Below the pieces are notes generated by a model. That model was not told the origin of the DNA and ran no database searches. It worked only from the letters and a program-made list of their open reading frames with translations. Made by a program: the position numbers and the translations under genes. This document shows positions 1-7,761 of a DNA stretch of 64,000 bases, one piece after another (position 1 is the first letter of the stretch; each line of letters begins with the position of its first letter). The stretch lies in NCBI RefSeq assembly GCF_947259555.1, contig NZ_CAMYMD010000038.1, forward strand, positions 1 through 64,000. The letters run 5' to 3'. This DNA is from an uncultured Roseovarius sp. Lineage in GTDB: Bacteria > Pseudomonadota > Alphaproteobacteria > Rhodobacterales > Rhodobacteraceae.

Positions 1-39
1 GCTGAACAGCGACCCGCTTGCCTCGTCCGTCCCACGCAT
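1..39 (-). CDS. Transposase, N-terminal 13 codons only
   Basis: Reading the minus strand, an ATG at 39 follows a very strong ribosome binding site (AGGAGGT, complement of 43-50). The first residues are MRGTDEASGSLFS. Transposases of the IS4/IS5/IS1182 group often begin with this type of sequence (MRG-DE-SGSLFSY), which is how I recognise it. The gene continues beyond position 1, so whether it is intact cannot be told. Confidence 0.5.
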   Translation of the reverse strand, partial: MRGTDEASGSLFS

Positions 40-127
40 CGCCACCTCCTGCTGCCGCTGCCATGCCGGAAGTGAATCATGTTCTCATAACCGCGTCGAG
101 GGCCGACTTTTTCAGCAGCCTGTTAAT
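1..127 (-). mobile_element. Insertion sequence, one end only (runs off the left edge)
   Basis: The left edge holds the start of a transposase gene reading out of the window, followed by about 85 bases that look like an IS terminal region, ending near a TTTTTCAGCAGCCTGTTAA-like stretch at about 108-126. That kind of terminal sequence is common in IS5/IS1182-type elements of Proteobacteria. The exact outer boundary and any target duplication cannot be set from one end, so 127 is approximate. It lies about 75 bases upstream of the small secreted protein gene. Confidence 0.5.
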
Positions 128-203
128 GCGGCGCGCGCGGTCAGCCCCCAGATTTGAGGCATGACACCGGCGCATCCGCGCCCCTGATCCAAGGAGAACC
201 CCC

Positions 204-518
204 ATGTTCAAACGTCTTTGTTCCACCGCCATGATCTTTGGGGCCGCCGCCCTCGCCCCGCCGCCGCCCGCGCAGGCGCAGGCGATGACCTGCCTGCCGC
301 GTGACGCCTTGGTCGAACGGCTGCAAGGCCGATACAACGAGCATCCCGCCGGTGGCGGGCTGCAAAACCCGCAACAATTGCTGGAGGTCTGGGCCTCGGA
401 CGAGAGCGGCAGTTTCACGGTTTTCGTGACCCGCCCCAACGGCGTGAGCTGCATCCTCGCGACCGGCCAGAACTGGACCGGAGCCACCAGAACGCAGCCC
501 GACGCTGTGGCCGGGTAA
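204..518 (+). CDS. Small secreted hypothetical protein
   Basis: The 104-residue product has a signal peptide (a KR-containing start, an Ala-rich core, and a likely cut after the AQA-Q-A segment at about residue 25). The mature part of about 80 residues has two cysteines (CLPRD near the N-terminus and SCIL near the C-terminus) that could form a disulfide in the periplasm. A good ribosome binding site, AAGGAGA at 191-197, precedes the ATG. I do not recognise a named family, although short secreted proteins of this shape are common in Rhodobacteraceae. It stands alone between an IS end and ahcY, in the same orientation as ahcY. Confidence 0.7.
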   Translation: MFKRLCSTAMIFGAAALAPPPPAQAQAMTCLPRDALVERLQGRYNEHPAGGGLQNPQQLLEVWASDESGSFTVFVTRPNGVSCILATGQNWTGATRTQPDAVAG

Positions 519-554
519 TCGCACGTTGCCCAATCACGGGGTGAGTGCTATCTG

Positions 555-579
555 CCTTGCAAAATTCTCATGCAAGGAG
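555..579 (+). promoter_or_regulatory. Hairpin covering the ahcY ribosome binding site
   Basis: CCTTGCA at 555-561 is perfectly complementary to TGCAAGG at 571-577, with a 9-base loop. The 3' arm runs into the AAGGAG at 574-579 that serves ahcY (ATG at 590). Folding would bury part of the ribosome binding site, so translation may be controlled here. It does not match the consensus of the SAH, SAM-II or SAM/SAH riboswitches as I know them. Confidence 0.35.
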
Positions 580-589
580 CCACTTCGAG

Positions 590-1978
590 ATGGCAAAGGA
601 TTATATCGTCAAGGACATCAGCCTGGCCGCTTACGGGCGCAAGGAACTGGATATTGCGGAAACCGAGATGCCGGGGCTGATGGCGCTGCGTGCGGAATAT
701 GGCGCGGCCAAGCCGCTTAAGGGTGCGCGCATTGTGGGCTCGCTGCACATGACGATCCAGACCGCCGTGCTGATCGAGACGCTGGTGGAGCTTGGGGCGG
801 ACGTGCGTTGGGCGTCGTGCAACATCTTCTCGACCCAAGATCACGCTGCGGCCGCGATCGCCGAGGGCGGCACGCCGGTCTTTGCGATCAAGGGGCAGAC
901 GCTGGAAGAGCATTGGGATTACCTCGACAAGTCCTTCCTGTTCGAAGACGGCCCCAACATGATCCTCGACGATGGCGGCGACGCGACGCTCTACGTTCTG
1001 CTGGGCGCGCGGGCCGAGGCTGGCGAAGATGTCATTCCGGTGCCCTCATCCGAAGAGGAAGAGGCCATCAAGGCGCAGATCAAGAAGCGGATGGCAGCAA
1101 GCCCCGGCTGGTTCACCAAGATCCGGGACCAGATTCAGGGCGTCTCCGAGGAGACCACCACGGGTGTGAACCGTCTCTACCAACTGGTGCGCGAGGGTCA
1201 GTTGCCCTTTCCGGCGATCAACGTCAACGATTCCGTGACCAAGTCGAAATTCGACAACAAGTACGGCTGCAAGGAAAGCCTCGTCGACGGTATCCGCCGC
1301 GCCACCGACACGATGATGGCCGGCAAGGTGGCCGTTGTCATGGGCTACGGCGATGTCGGCAAGGGCTCGGCGGCGTCGCTGCGCGGTGCCGGTGCCCGGG
1401 TCAAGGTGACAGAGGTCGATCCGATTTGCGCGCTTCAGGCTGCCATGGACGGGTTCGAGGTGGTGCTGCTGGAAGATGTGGTGTCGACTGCCGATATCTT
1501 CATCACCACCACCGGCAACAAGGATGTGATCCGGATCGAGCACATGCGCGCGATGAAGGACATGGCCATTGTTGGCAATATCGGCCATTTCGACAACGAG
1601 ATCCAGGTGGCCAGCCTGAAGAACCACAAGTGGACAAACATCAAGGAACAAGTGGACATGATCGAGATGCCTTCGGGCAATCGGCTGATCCTGCTCAGCG
1701 AAGGCCGCTTGCTCAATCTCGGCAATGCCACCGGGCACCCCTCCTTTGTGATGTCCGCCAGCTTTACCAATCAGGTGCTGGCGCAGATCGAACTCTGGAC
1801 CAAAGGCGATCAATACGACAATCAGGTCTATATTCTGCCTAAGCATCTCGATGAAAAGGTGGCGCGCCTGCATCTTGACCGGATCGGGGTGAGGCTGACC
1901 AAACTGGATGCCGAGCAGGCCGCCTATATCGGGGTGACGCCCGAGGGGCCGTTCAAGCCCGAGCATTATCGTTACTGA
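590..1978 (+). CDS. ahcY: Adenosylhomocysteinase
   Basis: AhcY hydrolyses S-adenosylhomocysteine reversibly to homocysteine and adenosine, removing the inhibitor left after SAM-dependent methylation. It is a cytoplasmic, NAD-dependent, normally tetrameric enzyme. The 462-residue product is the usual length. It shows the NAD-binding Rossmann motif GYGDVGKG at residues 252-259, the substrate-site segment [11 protein letters not shown], and the diagnostic C-terminus KPEHYRY. I place the start at the ATG at 590 because AAGGAG at 574-579 sits 10 bases upstream and the protein then begins [13 protein letters not shown] like its family. An in-frame GTG at 545 would add 15 unconserved residues. A strong terminator follows at 2008. 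Confidence 0.97.
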   Translation: MAKDYIVKDISLAAYGRKELDIAETEMPGLMALRAEYGAAKPLKGARIVGSLHMTIQTAVLIETLVELGADVRWASCNIFSTQDHAAAAIAEGGTPVFAIKGQTLEEHWDYLDKSFLFEDGPNMILDDGGDATLYVLLGARAEAGEDVIPVPSSEEEEAIKAQIKKRMAASPGWFTKIRDQIQGVSEETTTGVNRLYQLVREGQLPFPAINVNDSVTKSKFDNKYGCKESLVDGIRRATDTMMAGKVAVVMGYGDVGKGSAASLRGAGARVKVTEVDPICALQAAMDGFEVVLLEDVVSTADIFITTTGNKDVIRIEHMRAMKDMAIVGNIGHFDNEIQVASLKNHKWTNIKEQVDMIEMPSGNRLILLSEGRLLNLGNATGHPSFVMSASFTNQVLAQIELWTKGDQYDNQVYILPKHLDEKVARLHLDRIGVRLTKLDAEQAAYIGVTPEGPFKPEHYRY

Positions 1979-2007
1979 TAGCCTGCCTGACCAAGACCAA
2001 CACCAAG

Positions 2008-2039
2008 CGCCCGCAGCCTCAGCCTGCGGGCGTTTTGTT
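2008..2039 (+). terminator. Intrinsic terminator after ahcY
   Basis: A perfect 9-bp stem (2008-2016 with 2024-2032) has a 7-base loop and is followed by TTTTGTT. It lies 30 bases past the ahcY stop. Confidence 0.85.
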
Positions 2040-2179
2040 ATCTTTCCGCCTGCGGGGAGGCTTCTGTCAAATTTCCCTTTGTATGGCAAAAAGCAGCGGC
2101 TATCGTGCCAGAAGCGTCATTTTGTGGGGCTTGGTGAAACGATATGCCGGCTGTTTGCCGGACTTACGGGAGAATGTTT

Positions 2180-2521
2180 ATGGGAAAGCGTGACGACCTG
2201 ATCGCCCAGTACGCGGATGATCTGCGCAACAAATGCGGGATGGAACCGGATATGGACCTGCTGAGCAAGGTGACCATTGGGTGCGGTCCGGCGATCTACA
2301 ATGCCGACGCCTCAACCGTTGCGGGCAGCCAGCCGGATGAGCTGGAGACGGTCAAGAATAATTTCCTGATCAAGAAGCTGGGGCTCGCGGACACCCCGGC
2401 GCTGATGGATGCGATCAATCAGGTGCTTGAGACCTACGGAAAATCCGAGCGGAACAAGTATCGCGCGGTCGTCTATTACATGCTGACCAAGCATTTCGGC
2501 AAAGAATCTGTTTACGGCTGA
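2180..2521 (+). CDS. DUF2853 family protein
   Basis: This 113-residue cytoplasmic protein belongs to the DUF2853 family. I recognise it by MGKRDDLIAQYADDL at the start, the KVTIGCGPAIYNADASTV segment, and the C-terminal YYMLTKHFGKES. The biochemical role of the family is unknown. I chose the ATG at 2180 because GGGAGA at 2168-2173 is well spaced and the family starts here. Earlier ATGs at 2144 and 2174 add unconserved residues. It is a single-gene unit, with the ahcY terminator upstream and its own terminator at 2547. Confidence 0.9.
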   Translation: MGKRDDLIAQYADDLRNKCGMEPDMDLLSKVTIGCGPAIYNADASTVAGSQPDELETVKNNFLIKKLGLADTPALMDAINQVLETYGKSERNKYRAVVYYMLTKHFGKESVYG

Positions 2522-2546
2522 TTATCGGGTCGGTGTATGCCAATAG

Positions 2547-2578
2547 CGCCCGCCGCTCTCTCTGGCGGGCGTTTTTCG
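2547..2578 (+). terminator. Intrinsic terminator after the DUF2853 gene
   Basis: An 8-bp perfect GC stem (2547-2554 with 2564-2571) is followed by TTTTT at 2572-2576. It lies just before the convergent end of the MarR gene at 2586 and may serve the plus strand mainly. Confidence 0.85.
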
Positions 2579-2585
2579 TGTGCGC

Positions 2586-3062
2586 TTAACTGAGAGTCCT
2601 GAAATCGCCGGTATCGAGCACCGGGGCGGCATCTATATCCTCTGCGTCCAGCATTGTCGCCACGCGTTCAAGTGAGGCCACGAGCTGAGCCTGCTCCCAA
2701 TCCTCCAGTGTCTCGAACTTGCGCACATAGCGCTGTTGGAGCGCATCAGGTGCGCGGCGTATCGTGTCCCGGCCCGCCGCGGTGATGACTATATTGGTCT
2801 GACGACGGTCGGTCTGCGATTTCTCGCGCACGACGACGCCATGCTTGACGAGCTTGTCGACAAGTGCCGTGACCGTCGCTTGGGAGACGCGCATCTGTTG
2901 GGCGATTTGTGTCGCCGTGCAACTCTCCCAATCCGCCACGATCTGGAGGACCCGGAATTGCACTGCTGTCAGCCCGGCCGCACGCGCGAGAGATCGCCCG
3001 TAGATTTCGGTCGCTCTCAGAATGCGGCGCAGGGCGATCAGGCTCTGGTCTGTGCGGTCCAT
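2586..3062 (-). CDS. ectR: MarR-family regulator of ectoine genes (EctR-like)
   Basis: This 158-residue winged-helix regulator has a MarR core: helix-turn-helix around TATQIAQQMRVSQATVTALVDKL, then the wing with D-RRQTNIVIT. It is transcribed away from ectA, and in many halophilic and methylotrophic bacteria a MarR-type EctR sits in this position and represses ectABC until osmotic stress. I set the start at 3062 because GAGGGG lies about 7 bases upstream and the family starts at MDRTDQS-like sequence. An ATG at 3114-3116 would add 18 residues. The EctR assignment rests on family plus position, not on a measured interaction. A candidate operator is at 3141-3158. Confidence 0.85.
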   Translation of the reverse strand: MDRTDQSLIALRRILRATEIYGRSLARAAGLTAVQFRVLQIVADWESCTATQIAQQMRVSQATVTALVDKLVKHGVVVREKSQTDRRQTNIVITAAGRDTIRRAPDALQQRYVRKFETLEDWEQAQLVASLERVATMLDAEDIDAAPVLDTGDFRTLS

Positions 3063-3140
3063 ACGGGCCCCTCTTGTGATGGCTGTTATGGTCGCAAAGC
3101 TGCCGCTCAATTGCAATTTGATTTCTCCCCTACATGATAG

Positions 3141-3158
3141 TTTAGTTAGCTAATTAAA
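3141..3158. promoter_or_regulatory. Candidate EctR operator in the ectR-ectA intergenic region
   Basis: An imperfect 18-base palindrome centred on TTAGCTAA (TTTAGTTAGCTAATTAAA) lies in the AT-rich divergent region. MarR-family repressors bind dyads of this size, and the methylotroph EctR site has similar TTTAGT-type half-sites. A plausible ectA -35/-10 pair (TTGATT at 3236-3241, TATATT near 3257) lies further downstream. This is inferred from position and symmetry. Confidence 0.4.
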
Positions 3159-3298
3159 TATATAGGACGTTTTGGAAGCGAAAATAAGGGAGTTTTTCAT
3201 AGTAAGCGTATATAGCGATATTTCAGATGGAGCGGTTGATTTTTCAGATCGGTTGTTATATTTAGTCAAGCGAAGCAAATAGAGAGGTCACGCAACCT

Positions 3299-3829
3299 AT
3301 GCGACATGCAATGGAAATGTTTCGGAAAGTCCTGCCGACCCTGCGCAAGCCATCGTCCGATGACGGCGCAGCGATCTGGGAGCTGATTCAGGCTTGCAAG
3401 CCGCTTGACGAGAACTCGATGTACTGCAACCTGATCCAATGCGATCATTTTCGCGACACCTGCATCGTTGCAGAGCTGAACGGCGAAATCGTAGGCTGGG
3501 TGTCTGGCTATATCTTGCCCGACGATCCGGAAACGTTCTTTGTTTGGCAGGTGGCCGTGTCCGAAAAGGCGCGCGGCACCGGCTTGGGCACTCTGATGTT
3601 GCGCGGGTTGCTGACGCGTGAAAACTGTAAGGGCGTAACCCGGCTGCAGACCACCATCACGCGCGACAACCCCGGCAGCTGGGCACTGTTCCGCAAGTTC
3701 AGTGATGTAAACGACGGTGAGCTGTCGAGCACGCCTTATTTTTCGAAGTCGCTGCATTTCAATGATCAGCACGACACGGAATACATGGTGACAATCGCCA
3801 TGAAGGCACGGACCAAAAAGGCGGCCTGA
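3299..3829 (+). CDS. ectA: L-2,4-diaminobutyrate acetyltransferase
   Basis: EctA acetylates the gamma-amino group of L-2,4-diaminobutyrate with acetyl-CoA, the second dedicated step of ectoine synthesis. The 176-residue product is a GNAT-fold enzyme. It shows the EctA-typical PLDENSMYCNLIQCDHF segment near the N-terminus, the acetyl-CoA loop V-EKARGTGLGTLM, and the conserved TTITRDNPGSWALF stretch. The start at 3299 follows GAGAGG at 3282-3287; in-frame ATGs at 3308 and 3314 are possible alternatives. It is first of the ectABC-ask operon, with 50 bases to ectB. Confidence 0.95.
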   Translation: MRHAMEMFRKVLPTLRKPSSDDGAAIWELIQACKPLDENSMYCNLIQCDHFRDTCIVAELNGEIVGWVSGYILPDDPETFFVWQVAVSEKARGTGLGTLMLRGLLTRENCKGVTRLQTTITRDNPGSWALFRKFSDVNDGELSSTPYFSKSLHFNDQHDTEYMVTIAMKARTKKAA

Positions 3830-3879
3830 TCTTCGGGCCCCGCCGTTGCCTGTATCTCAATCACACAAAGGAACACGTT

Positions 3880-5172
3880 ATGCCGACTGACATGTCAGCC
3901 GACCTATCCGTATTTGAGCGCCGCGAATCCGAGGCGCGCAGCTATTGCCGCAGCTTTCCCAAGTCCTTCGTCAAGGCGCAGGGCTCGGAGTTGACTGATG
4001 CGGAGGGCAAAACCTATATCGACTTTCTCGCCGGGTGCTCGTCGCTCAACTATGGGCACAACGACCCGGACATGAAAGCGGCGCTGATCGAGCATCTCAA
4101 TGCTGACGGGATTACTCATGGTCTCGACATGCACAGCGATGCCAAGGCAGACTTCCTGACCGCGTTCGAGGACATCATCCTCAACCCGCGCGATATGAAC
4201 TACAAGGTGATGATGACCGGCCCGACCGGCACCAACGCCGTCGAGGCGGCGATGAAGCTCGCGCGCAAGGTCACTGGCCGTCAGAATATCATTGCCTTCA
4301 CCAACGGCTTTCACGGCATGACCATGGGCGCGCTGTCGTGCACCGGTAATGCCGGCAAACGCGCCGGGGCAGGCGGCGGACCCCTTTGTGGCACCACGCA
4401 TATGCCCTTCGAGGGTGCGTTTGGTCAGGACATCGACAGCTTGCGAGTCATCGAGGAAATGCTTGGCAACCCGTCGAGCGGTGTCGATGCGCCTGCGGCT
4501 TTCATAATCGAGCCGGTGCAGGGCGAGGGCGGGCTCAATGCCGCGTCAACGGCCTTTATGAAGGGTATCGCGCGTCTGGCCAAAGAGCATGGCGCCTTGT
4601 TCATCGTCGATGACATTCAGGCGGGCTGTGGCCGCACCGGCACCTTCTTCAGCTTCGAAGAGATGGGCATCGAGCCGGATCTTATCCCGATGGCCAAGAG
4701 CTTTTCGGGCATGGGCCTGCCGTTTGCGGCCCTGCTGATCAAGCCCGAGCATGACATCTGGGGCCCGGCCGAGCATAACGGCACCTTCCGGGGCAACACC
4801 CATGCTTTCGTCACCGCGCGTGTCGCGCTGGAGAAGTTTTGGAAAGACGACACCTTCCAGAAGGAAATCGCGACCAAGGCCGAGATGCTGCGCGAGGCGC
4901 TGGAGCAGATCGCCGACAACATCCCCGGTGCACGGCTCAAGGGCCGCGGCATGATGCGGGGCGTCGATGTCGGCAATGGCGATCTGGCGGGCGAGATTTG
5001 CGCGCGGGCCTTTGAAAAAGGTCTCATCATCGAGACCTCGGGCGCGCATGACGAGGTGGTCAAGGTTCTGGCCCCGCTCACCACGCCCGAAGCCACCTTT
5101 GCCAAGGGGCTGGACATTCTCACCGAGGCCGCGCGCGACGTGACGGCCACAACCAAATACGCAGCGGAGTAA
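3880..5172 (+). CDS. ectB: Diaminobutyrate-2-oxoglutarate transaminase
   Basis: EctB makes L-2,4-diaminobutyrate from aspartate semialdehyde with glutamate as amino donor, the first step of the ectoine branch. The 430-residue product is a fold-type I, class III PLP aminotransferase of normal EctB length. It has the [17 protein letters not shown] phosphate-site segment, the [13 protein letters not shown] motif, and the PLP lysine at residue 273 in MAKSFSG. An AAAGGAAC ribosome binding site stands ahead of the ATG. ectC begins 5 bases after its stop, so the two are surely co-transcribed. Confidence 0.97.
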   Translation: MPTDMSADLSVFERRESEARSYCRSFPKSFVKAQGSELTDAEGKTYIDFLAGCSSLNYGHNDPDMKAALIEHLNADGITHGLDMHSDAKADFLTAFEDIILNPRDMNYKVMMTGPTGTNAVEAAMKLARKVTGRQNIIAFTNGFHGMTMGALSCTGNAGKRAGAGGGPLCGTTHMPFEGAFGQDIDSLRVIEEMLGNPSSGVDAPAAFIIEPVQGEGGLNAASTAFMKGIARLAKEHGALFIVDDIQAGCGRTGTFFSFEEMGIEPDLIPMAKSFSGMGLPFAALLIKPEHDIWGPAEHNGTFRGNTHAFVTARVALEKFWKDDTFQKEIATKAEMLREALEQIADNIPGARLKGRGMMRGVDVGNGDLAGEICARAFEKGLIIETSGAHDEVVKVLAPLTTPEATFAKGLDILTEAARDVTATTKYAAE

Positions 5173-5177
5173 CACGA

Positions 5178-5570
5178 ATGATCGTCAGAGACTTCAACAA
5201 GATCATCGAGGAAGAGCGCAACCGGGTCGTCTCGGATGCACAATGGTCGAGCGTGCGGATGCTGCTGGCCGATGACGGGATGGGGTTTTCGTTCCACATC
5301 ACCTTTCTGGAGCCGGGATCGGAGCACACGTTCGAGTACAAGAACCACTTCGAGAGCGTCTATTGCATGCAGGGCAAGGGCTCGATCACCGATATCGCCA
5401 CCGGCGAGACGCATGAGATCAAGCCCGGCGTGATGTACGCGCTCGACAAGCATGATCGCCACATTCTGCGCGCTGAGGAAGAGCTAGTTATGGCTTGCTG
5501 CTTCAACCCGCCGGTGACCGGCAAGGAAGTGCATCAGGCCGATGGCTCTTACGCGCTGGAAGACAGCTAA
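5178..5570 (+). CDS. ectC: L-ectoine synthase
   Basis: EctC closes N-gamma-acetyl-diaminobutyrate to ectoine with loss of water. The 130-residue product is a cupin of the normal size, starting [23 protein letters not shown] as in the family. It carries the [20 protein letters not shown] cupin segment and the second motif [17 protein letters not shown], which supply the metal and substrate residues. There is no ectoine hydroxylase gene (ectD) in the window, so the product of this locus is ectoine itself. Confidence 0.97.
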   Translation: MIVRDFNKIIEEERNRVVSDAQWSSVRMLLADDGMGFSFHITFLEPGSEHTFEYKNHFESVYCMQGKGSITDIATGETHEIKPGVMYALDKHDRHILRAEEELVMACCFNPPVTGKEVHQADGSYALEDS

Positions 5571-5578
5571 CAAAGGCT

Positions 5579-5595
5579 CGGGGGTGCGCCCCCCG
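5579..5595 (+). other. GC hairpin between ectC and ask
   Basis: CGGGGG (5579-5584) pairs with CCCCCG (5590-5595) across a 5-base loop, 10 bases after the ectC stop. There is no T-run, so it is unlikely to end transcription. It could stabilise the ectABC part of the message or lower the amount of ask. Confidence 0.4.
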
Positions 5596-5606
5596 GGAAG
5601 AGGGAT

Positions 5607-7043
5607 ATGACATTTCCAACCCATACCGTCGAGAAAATCGGCGGCACATCCATGAGCCGTGTGGCTGAATTGCTGGACACGCTCTTCATCGGGGATCGCG
5701 AGGGCGAGGCGCTCTATCATCGCGCCTTCGTCGTCTCGGCCTTTGGCGGGATCACCAACAAGCTGCTGGAGCACAAGAAATCCGGCACGCCGGGGGTGTA
5801 TGGATTGTTTGCCAATGACGATGACGATCATGGTTGGCTTGATGCGCTCACAGAGGCGGGCCGCGCGATGACCGAGGCGCATGGCGATATCCTGGACCAT
5901 CCCGGCGACCGCAGCATGGCGGATGAGTTCGTGCGCGAGCGGATCGAGGGCGCGCGCTCGTGTCTGTTTGACCTGCAGCGGCTGTGCTCTTACGGGCATT
6001 TCCGCCTCAGCGATCACATGCTGGTCATCCGCGAATTGCTCTCGGGGCTGGGCGAGGCGCACTCCGCTTTTGTGACCACGCTGTTGTTGCAGCGCGCAGG
6101 CGTCAACGCGCGCTTCATTGACCTCAGTGGCTGGCGCGACGAGACTGAGCATACCCTCTCGGAGCGTATCGCGCAGGGCTTGAACGATGTGGACCTCGCC
6201 AGCGAAATGCCCATTATCACCGGCTATGCGCAATGCACCGAAGGGCTGATGCGCGAATTTGACCGGGGCTACTCCGAGGTTACCTTCGCCCGCATCGCCG
6301 CCTATACGAGCGCGTCAGAGGCGATCATCCACAAGGAATTCCACCTGTCTTCTGCCGATCCCAACCTTGTCGGAGAGGACGCTGTGCGCAAGCTGGGGCA
6401 CACCAATTACGACGTCGCCGATCAGCTCTCGAACCTGGGGATGGAGGCGATCCATCCCAAGGCCGCCAAGACCCTGCGTCAGGCCGAGGTGCCGCTGCGC
6501 GTGACCAACGCCTTTGATCCCGGCGATCCCGGCACGCTGATCGACGATCAGCCCGCCAAGGAGGCCAATGTAGAGATCGTGACCGGCCTCAAGGTCGTGG
6601 CATTGGAGCTGTTCGAACAGGACATGGTCGGCGTCAAAGGCTATGACGCGGCCATTCTCGAGGCGCTCAAACGGCACAATGTCTGGATCGTTTCCAAGAC
6701 CTCGAACGCCAACACGATCACGCATTACGTGCATGCCTCGCTCAAGACGGTGCGCCGCGTGGCGCGCGATCTGGAAGAGCAGTTCACATCGGCCACCGTC
6801 TCGGCGCGCACATTGTCGCTGGTCTCGCCCATCGGCCGCGACCTGAGCGGGCTCAAGGTGCTGAGCCGGGGTTTGGCGGCGCTGGAGGATGCGGGCATCG
6901 AGGTGATCGCCGCGCATCAGACACCACGTGGCGTGGACGTGCAATTCGTGCTCCCCTCGGCGGATCTGGAGCCGGGCATCACCGCACTGCACCGGGTGCT
7001 GATCGAGGGCAAGGTGGCCCAAGTCCCTAAGCAGGCCGCCTGA
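5607..7043 (+). CDS. ask: Aspartate kinase of the ectoine operon (Ask_Ect)
   Basis: This enzyme phosphorylates aspartate, feeding aspartate semialdehyde into ectoine synthesis. The 478-residue product has the kinase start VEKIGGTSMSRV, the aspartate/ATP-binding segments, and two C-terminal ACT-like regions (around AKEANVEIVTGLKVV and TLSLVSPIGRDLSG). It belongs to the Ask_Ect subgroup found at the end of ectABC operons, which is thought to escape the feedback inhibition of the housekeeping enzyme. GAAGAGGGATATG provides a ribosome binding site 36 bases after ectC. Confidence 0.95.
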   Translation: MTFPTHTVEKIGGTSMSRVAELLDTLFIGDREGEALYHRAFVVSAFGGITNKLLEHKKSGTPGVYGLFANDDDDHGWLDALTEAGRAMTEAHGDILDHPGDRSMADEFVRERIEGARSCLFDLQRLCSYGHFRLSDHMLVIRELLSGLGEAHSAFVTTLLLQRAGVNARFIDLSGWRDETEHTLSERIAQGLNDVDLASEMPIITGYAQCTEGLMREFDRGYSEVTFARIAAYTSASEAIIHKEFHLSSADPNLVGEDAVRKLGHTNYDVADQLSNLGMEAIHPKAAKTLRQAEVPLRVTNAFDPGDPGTLIDDQPAKEANVEIVTGLKVVALELFEQDMVGVKGYDAAILEALKRHNVWIVSKTSNANTITHYVHASLKTVRRVARDLEEQFTSATVSARTLSLVSPIGRDLSGLKVLSRGLAALEDAGIEVIAAHQTPRGVDVQFVLPSADLEPGITALHRVLIEGKVAQVPKQAA

Positions 7044-7049
7044 CGCGGG

Positions 7050-7072
7050 ATCATCCGGTCAAGCCGGATGAT
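7050..7072 (+). repeat. Palindrome after ask
   Basis: ATCATCCGG (7050-7058) and CCGGATGAT (7064-7072) form a perfect 9-bp stem with a 5-base loop, 7 bases past the ask stop. No T-run follows, so this resembles an interspersed REP-type palindrome or an RNA 3'-end stabiliser more than a terminator. Confidence 0.5.
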
Positions 7073-7116
7073 GACAAGGAGATGTGTCAGTCGGCATATG
7101 ACAATTTGAACCGAAT

Positions 7117-7152
7117 GCGCGGCACTCTTCGTTTGGGGGCGCCGCGCTTTTT
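7117..7152 (+). terminator. Probable terminator of the ectoine operon
   Basis: GCGCGGC (7117-7123) pairs with GCCGCGC (7141-7147), followed immediately by TTTTT. The 17-base loop is long, so this is weaker than the other terminators in the window. Confidence 0.55.
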
Positions 7153-7362
7153 GTGTATGGTCAAGGGGTCAGGGCCAGGATGGCCGAGACCCAGTCAGTT
7201 ACACGTGTGGTGCGTAGGGAGCACGTGGGGTAACGGAGGGTGTCGGTCAGGTTTGGTCGACATCCTCCGTTCGGGGTTTTCGTCCTGTGGTGTCTGCGTT
7301 GACACGAAGAGCAAAGACTGGGTGCGTTGCCGAGAGGTCGAGCGCAATCTCAGATGGCTCAA

Positions 7363-7761
7363 CTATAGCCAGTCCCTCAGGATCGGAATCAATGGACGAT
7401 CGGCCGGGGGCATGGGGTATGATCTCAAATCGCCCGCGCGGACCCATTTAAGAGCCTGGCCCTCTTGGCCCTGCGGAATGCCTTGCCATTTGCGGCAGGC
7501 AAAGAGAGGCATCAGCAGGTGAAAATCTTCGTAGGAATGGCTGGCGAACGTCAAAGGGGCCAGACAGCTGGCCCATGTGTCGATACCCAACTCTTCCTGC
7601 AATTCGCGGATCAGGGCGTGTTCGGGGGTCTCGCCCGGCTCGACCTTGCCGCCCGGAAACTCCCACAGCCCGGCCATGGATTTGCCCTCGGGGCGCTGCG
7701 TGAGCAGGATGCGCCCATCGACGTCGATGAGCGCGACCGCCGAAACCAGAACTGTTTTCAC
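7363..7761 (-). CDS. mutT: (Deoxy)nucleoside triphosphate pyrophosphohydrolase, MutT type
   Basis: MutT removes 8-oxo-dGTP from the nucleotide pool so that oxidised guanine is not built into DNA. The 132-residue product carries a complete Nudix box at residues 38-60: G38, E44, R52, E53, E56, E57 and G59 match GX5EX7REUXEEXGU. The preceding LTQRPEGKSMAGLWEFPGG is typical of MutT. Its ATG overlaps the argJ stop by 4 bases (ATGA), so translation is coupled. It is the last gene of the ppiC-argJ-mutT unit. Confidence 0.93.
   Translation of the reverse strand: MKTVLVSAVALIDVDGRILLTQRPEGKSMAGLWEFPGGKVEPGETPEHALIRELQEELGIDTWASCLAPLTFASHSYEDFHLLMPLFACRKWQGIPQGQEGQALKWVRAGDLRSYPMPPADRPLIPILRDWL

Larger units (their letters stand above)
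7044..7362. other. Intergenic region between ask and mutT
   Basis: This convergent gap of 319 bases holds the palindrome at 7050, the terminator at 7117 and a third dyad: 7233-7245 pairs with 7258-7270 over 13 positions (one G-T), with a 12-base loop. The last is followed on the plus strand by TCGGGGTTTT, so it could be a second terminator. I see no convincing gene in any frame. Confidence 0.6.

Noticed and set aside
555-592. SAH or SAM riboswitch before ahcY
   Set aside because: The leader is too short, and the sequence does not fit the consensus cores I know; only the hairpin is reported.
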